A stretch of DNA of 16,971 nucleotides from Verrucomicrobiota bacterium (GTDB taxonomy: Bacteria; Verrucomicrobiota; Verrucomicrobiia; Limisphaerales; UBA9464). Position numbers and translations under genes: made by a program. The stretch lies in NCBI GenBank assembly GCA_026397675.1, contig JAPLUH010000477.1, positions 1 through 16,971 on the forward strand, written 5' to 3'. The notes under the pieces are model-generated. The model searched no databases, was not told the origin of the DNA, and saw only the letters and a list, made by a program, of their open reading frames with translations. Shown here one piece after another: positions 13,860 to 16,971 of this stretch (the first letter of the stretch is position 1; every line of letters begins with the position of its first letter).

Positions 13860-13880
13860 AGACTAGTTCGAGACTAGTCT
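13860..13880 (-). promoter_or_regulatory. Palindromic operator of the toxin-antitoxin pair
   Basis: AGACTAGT (13860-13867) and ACTAGTCT (13873-13880) form a perfect 8-bp inverted repeat with a 5-base spacer. Each half contains the self-complementary ACTAGT, so GACTAGT also repeats directly with 11-bp spacing. It lies just upstream of the antitoxin start and is the expected kind of autorepression site. The symmetry is seen directly; binding is inferred. The exact -10 and -35 boxes could not be fixed. Confidence 0.65.
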
Positions 13881-13944
13881 AATCTATTTTGGAAAGAATG
13901 GATTCTTCCCAAGACTGCGGACCGATCCTCTGCTTCGATTTCAG

Positions 13945-14736
13945 GTGTTGAGCGCAAACCGGACCCCACCCGCACCCCCTCACCGCAGCCTTTCACGCCG
14001 TGGATGGATCACTGGCTTGCTGGTCGCCCCGTCCCTGCTGTCGGGTGTTCAGCTCTTGGCAGAAGCCCCCGCCAAAACGAAGGTTTCTTATCCCGAACGC
14101 GTAGTCCGAGAGGTCGAAGGCTGGACCGTCCGGATCGACACCCGACTGTGGTCCGAACAACGCCCCGCCACCGACAAAGCCTTGGAACTGCTGGCGGTCC
14201 AACTGCGTGAAATCATTCAGGTCGTCCCCGCGCCGGCCGTCCAGCCCCTGCGCAAAATCACCCTCTGGTTCACCCGCACCTACCCTGGCCAAGGCGGACG
14301 GGCCGAGTATCATCCGGGTGCGGGATGGCTGCGCGACAACGGCCGCGACCCCGCCATGGTGCACGGCGTCGAATTCACCGACATCCCGGACTTCGAATCC
14401 GAGACCCGGCGCATGCCCAATTTCACGCTGCACGAATTGGCCCACGCCTATCACGACCGCGTATTGCCCGGTGGATTCTCCAACCCCGAAATTGCCGCCG
14501 CCTACAAAGCCGCCAAGGCCAGCCAACGCTACGAGCGCGTTCAACGCAAAGATGCCGCCGGTAAAATCCACTGGGACCGAGCCTATGCCATGACCGACCC
14601 CATGGAGTACTTCGCCGAATGCACTGAGGCCTTCTTTTCTCGCAACGATTTCTATCCCTTCAACCGCACCGAACTTCAACAGCACGATCCCGACGCAGAC
14701 GCCCTGCTCGTCCGCCTGTGGGGCCGTAAACCCTGA
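13945..14736 (+). CDS. Tat-exported HExxH zinc metallopeptidase
   Basis: The protein has 263 residues. It starts at GTG 13945 (the next codon, TTG, is an alternative); no better in-frame start precedes the signal region. Residues 15-35 hold a twin-arginine-like signal, LSRRGWITGLLVAPSLL. The zinc site is HELAHAYHD at 163-171, with histidines 163 and 167 as ligands and E164 as the catalytic base. MEYFAECTEAFFSRNDFYP follows at 220-238, where E221, E225 or E228 may be the third ligand, as in zincins whose third ligand is a downstream glutamate. The arrangement resembles lethal-factor-like metalloproteases, but the match is by motif only. The gene is followed after 19 bases by the hydroxyproline-dehydratase-like gene and then by a DPP IV gene, so it probably supplies peptides from proline-rich protein. 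It is divergent from the toxin-antitoxin operon. Confidence 0.82.
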   Translation: MLSANRTPPAPPHRSLSRRGWITGLLVAPSLLSGVQLLAEAPAKTKVSYPERVVREVEGWTVRIDTRLWSEQRPATDKALELLAVQLREIIQVVPAPAVQPLRKITLWFTRTYPGQGGRAEYHPGAGWLRDNGRDPAMVHGVEFTDIPDFESETRRMPNFTLHELAHAYHDRVLPGGFSNPEIAAAYKAAKASQRYERVQRKDAAGKIHWDRAYAMTDPMEYFAECTEAFFSRNDFYPFNRTELQQHDPDADALLVRLWGRKP

Positions 14737-14755
14737 TTCCTTAAACCCTTCCCCC

Positions 14756-15859
14756 ATGACTATCACGCGCATCTTCGCTCATCAGGTCGATCTCCCGCTG
14801 CACGAGACCACCTACAAGTGGTCTGGCGGTAAATCGGTCACTGTATTCGACAGCACCATCGTCGGTGTTGAAACCGACACCGGCCTCATCGGCTACGGCG
14901 AGGTCTGCCCGCTTGGGCCCTTCTATTTACCCGCCTACGCGGCCGGCGTGCGTGCGGGTCTACTCGAGTTGGGTCCGCTGCTCATCGGCGAAAACCCGCT
15001 GGAACTCGGCAAGCTCAACCACCGCATGGATGCCGCACTCAAGGGGCATCCGTATGTGAAGTCGGGCATCGATATCGCGTGCTGGGACATTTTGGGCAAG
15101 GCGACCGGCCTGCCCGTGTGCACTCTCTTGGGTGGCCGCTACGGCGAGAAGGTGCGCCTCTACCGGGCCATTTCGCAGGAAGATCCAGAGATCATGGCCG
15201 CTAAGGTCGCCGGCTACCGGGCCGAGGGCTACACCCGCTTCCAGCTCAAGGTCGGCGGCGATCCCGATGTGGATATCGCCCGCATCCGCGCGGTCCGTAG
15301 CATTCTTAAAGGCGGCGAACGCCTGGTGGCCGACGCCAACACCGGTTGGACCCAGCATGAGGCCGTCCGCGTGGTGCGGGCCGTGCGCGACCTCGACGTG
15401 TACATCGAGCAACCCTGCCTCACCTACGAAGAGTGCCTCGCAGTGCGCCGTCAGACCGATCACCCGTTCATTCTGGATGAAAACGTAGACGGCCTCGACC
15501 TGCTGCTGCGGGCCAAGGCCGACCTGGCCATGGACGTGGTGAACCTCAAGATCAGCAAGCTCGGAGGCCTCACCAAGACCAAGCAGGCTCGCGACCTGTG
15601 CGTGAGCATGGGCATCGCCATGACCCTCGAAGACAGTTGGGGCGGCGACATTACTACGGCCGCCATCGCCCATCTCGCGCACAGCACGCCCGAGGCCTAC
15701 CGTTTCACCAGCACCGACTTCAACAGCTACGTCACCGTGAGCACCGCTGAAGGCGCACCGCAACGGGTCGATGGATACATGGAAGCCCCGAATCGCCCCG
15801 GACTGGGCTTTACCCCGCGCATGGAGGTGCTGGGCCCGCGCGTCGTGGACATCCACTGA
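14756..15859 (+). CDS. Enolase-superfamily enzyme, cis-3-hydroxy-L-proline dehydratase-like
   Basis: This 367-residue protein belongs to the mandelate racemase/muconate lactonizing branch of the enolase superfamily. The N-terminal capping domain opens MTITRIFAHQVDLPLHETTY and has KWSGGKSVTVFDSTIV, as in hydroxyproline and hydroxyproline-betaine enzymes. Catalytic parts are visible: K165 in FQLKVGG (the second lysine of the KxK motif, the first being glutamine), D193 in VADANTGW, E218 in YIEQP, D241/E242 in LDENVDG as magnesium ligands, and K265 in LKISKLGG as the opposite base. Known members of this group dehydrate cis-3-hydroxy-L-proline to a pyrroline carboxylate or epimerise 4-hydroxyproline betaine. 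The protein is cytosolic, without a signal peptide. It starts 19 bases after the metallopeptidase and ends 18 bases before the DPP IV gene, so all three are one operon. That favours a substrate derived from hydroxyproline-rich peptides. The exact substrate is not certain. Confidence 0.85.
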   Translation: MTITRIFAHQVDLPLHETTYKWSGGKSVTVFDSTIVGVETDTGLIGYGEVCPLGPFYLPAYAAGVRAGLLELGPLLIGENPLELGKLNHRMDAALKGHPYVKSGIDIACWDILGKATGLPVCTLLGGRYGEKVRLYRAISQEDPEIMAAKVAGYRAEGYTRFQLKVGGDPDVDIARIRAVRSILKGGERLVADANTGWTQHEAVRVVRAVRDLDVYIEQPCLTYEECLAVRRQTDHPFILDENVDGLDLLLRAKADLAMDVVNLKISKLGGLTKTKQARDLCVSMGIAMTLEDSWGGDITTAAIAHLAHSTPEAYRFTSTDFNSYVTVSTAEGAPQRVDGYMEAPNRPGLGFTPRMEVLGPRVVDIH

Positions 15860-15877
15860 GCCCCATCCTTCGCCCCG

Positions 15878-16971
15878 ATGAACCCCTCCTTGCCGAACCG
15901 CCCATCGCGCCCGCTCCGTAGCCTGTCCCTTGGGCCCGGGATCCTGCTCGCCGTCCTCCTCGCGCTGGGCACGATTCCACTCGTATCCACCATCGGCCGC
16001 GCCGCCGAGGCCGGCAGCACCAACGCCCCCAGCCCGCTGCTCACGGTCGAGCGGATTTTCAAGGGCGGCGAATTTGGCGGCGAAGGGTTTGGCGGCCATT
16101 GGTTGGAGGACAGCTCCGGCTATGTCACTTGGGAAAAGCCCGCGAACGGGGGCCCTGGGCAGGACCTGGTTCGACACGACCCGGCCACCGACAAACGCGA
16201 CATCCTCTTGGCCGCCTCCGAATTAATTCCGGCCGGCAAAACTCAACCGCTCTCGGTGGATGACTACAGTTGGTCGACCGATCGCTCCAAGGTGCTCATT
16301 TACACCAACAGCAAGAAGGTGTGGCGCACCCACGCCCGCGGCGATTATTGGGTGCTCGATCGCACCAGCCACGAGCTCTTCCAAATTGGCGGCAATGCCC
16401 CGGCCTCGAGCCTGCAGTTCGCCAAGTTCTCGCCCGACGGCACCCACGTGGCCTACGTCCGCGAGCGCAATCTGTACTCCCAAGACCTGCGCTCCCGCAA
16501 GGTCACCACCCTCACCGACACGCCCAACGAACACCTCATCCACGGCGCATTCGATTGGGTCTACGAGGAGGAGTTCTCCATGCAAGACGGCTTCCGCTGG
16601 AGCCCCGACAGCAAATCCATCGCCTTCTGGCAGTTGGACACCGAGGGCGTCCGCGAAGTGGCCTTGGTGAACAACACCGACAGCCTGTACCCGAACGTTC
16701 AGCGCATCCCTTACCCCAAGACGGGCGAACTGAACTCCGCCTGCCGCATTGGCGTGGTGGACGCCTCCGGTGGCGACATCCGCTGGGTGAAAACCCCGGG
16801 CGATCCGCGCGAGCATTACATCCACGACCTCCAGTGGATCCCCCGCACCCGTCGCCTGCTGCTGCAGCAATTGAACCGCCTGCAGAACACCAACCGCGTG
16901 TTCATCGCCGAATCCGCCACGGGCGAAGTCACTCCATTGCTCGTCGACTCCGACAAAGCCTGGGTCGAAGC
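15878..16971 (+). CDS. Dipeptidyl-peptidase IV (family S9), 5' part
   Basis: The frame from ATG 15878 is open to the last base of the window, giving the first 364 residues of a longer protein. Residues 18-43 form a signal peptide (LGPGILLAVLLALGTIPLVS then TIGRAAEA). The rest is the DPP IV N-terminal propeller. It shows WSTDRSKVLIYTNSKKVWRT, FSPDGTHVAYVRERNLY, the DWVYEEEF block at 226-233 (whose paired glutamates bind the substrate N-terminus in DPP IV), SPDSKSIAFWQLDTEGV, and YPKTGELNSACRIGVVD starting at 279, where the family has YPKAGxxNP. The serine-hydrolase half with its Ser-Asp-His triad lies beyond the window. DPP IV-type enzymes remove X-Pro dipeptides, which fits the operon with a hydroxyproline-type enzyme and a metallopeptidase. 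No strong ribosome binding site is visible; translation may be coupled to the preceding gene. Confidence 0.9.
   Translation, partial: MNPSLPNRPSRPLRSLSLGPGILLAVLLALGTIPLVSTIGRAAEAGSTNAPSPLLTVERIFKGGEFGGEGFGGHWLEDSSGYVTWEKPANGGPGQDLVRHDPATDKRDILLAASELIPAGKTQPLSVDDYSWSTDRSKVLIYTNSKKVWRTHARGDYWVLDRTSHELFQIGGNAPASSLQFAKFSPDGTHVAYVRERNLYSQDLRSRKVTTLTDTPNEHLIHGAFDWVYEEEFSMQDGFRWSPDSKSIAFWQLDTEGVREVALVNNTDSLYPNVQRIPYPKTGELNSACRIGVVDASGGDIRWVKTPGDPREHYIHDLQWIPRTRRLLLQQLNRLQNTNRVFIAESATGEVTPLLVDSDKAWVE

Noticed and set aside
14960..16177. 405-codon open frame on the minus strand
   Set aside because: It is the antisense shadow of the enolase-superfamily gene and the DPP IV start; Gly/Ala/Val/His-rich and without motifs.
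1..16971. CRISPR array, insertion sequence or prophage integration at the tRNA
   Set aside because: No regularly spaced repeats, transposase motifs, integrase gene or duplicated tRNA end were seen in the window.

Overview
The window looks like chromosomal DNA from a GC-rich member of the PVC group, most likely a verrucomicrobium. Three things suggest this: a DUF1549/DUF1553 plus DUF1501 gene pair typical of Planctomycetes and Verrucomicrobia, several Tat-type signal peptides, and a large secreted enzyme ending in the short Trp/Tyr-containing tail domain common on verrucomicrobial exoproteins. The assignment rests on remembered family distributions, not on a search.

Layout, left to right. (1) 1-267 is the 3' end of a PIN-domain (VapC-like) toxin gene. 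(2) 523-4696 is a phosphate-scavenging unit. A four-copy, 11-bp-period TTAAC-type repeat resembling a Pho box sits just before a 1340-residue secreted protein. That protein fuses a phytase-like esterase domain, two Ig-like domains and a 5'-nucleotidase, and it ends at a strong intrinsic terminator. (3) 4697-5145 is mostly non-coding but carries a decayed 35-codon minus-strand remnant resembling KilA-N-type proteins. (4) 5146-10203 is a minus-strand cluster of three exported proteins: a Tat-exported beta-propeller, a DUF1549/DUF1553 protein and a Tat-exported DUF1501 protein. (5) 10509-10583 is a tRNA with CAU anticodon and encoded CCA. (6) 10780-13086 is a minus-strand pair: an EgtD-like methyltransferase followed by a radical SAM protein with a Cys-rich C-terminus. 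(7) 13169-13845 is a complete Phd/YefM-VapC toxin-antitoxin pair with a palindromic operator. (8) 13945-16971 is a tightly spaced plus-strand operon: a Tat-type HExxH metallopeptidase, a cis-3-hydroxyproline dehydratase-like enolase-superfamily enzyme, and the start of a secreted dipeptidyl-peptidase IV cut by the window end.

Three stretches suggest working modules. The repeat-plus-fusion locus would release phosphate from organic esters outside the cytoplasm. The operon at the right edge would trim proline-rich, perhaps collagen-like, peptides and process a hydroxyproline product. The EgtD-like/radical SAM pair looks like a small uncharacterised biosynthetic unit: the methyltransferase keeps the EgtD framework but seems to lack one residue that contacts histidine in EgtD.
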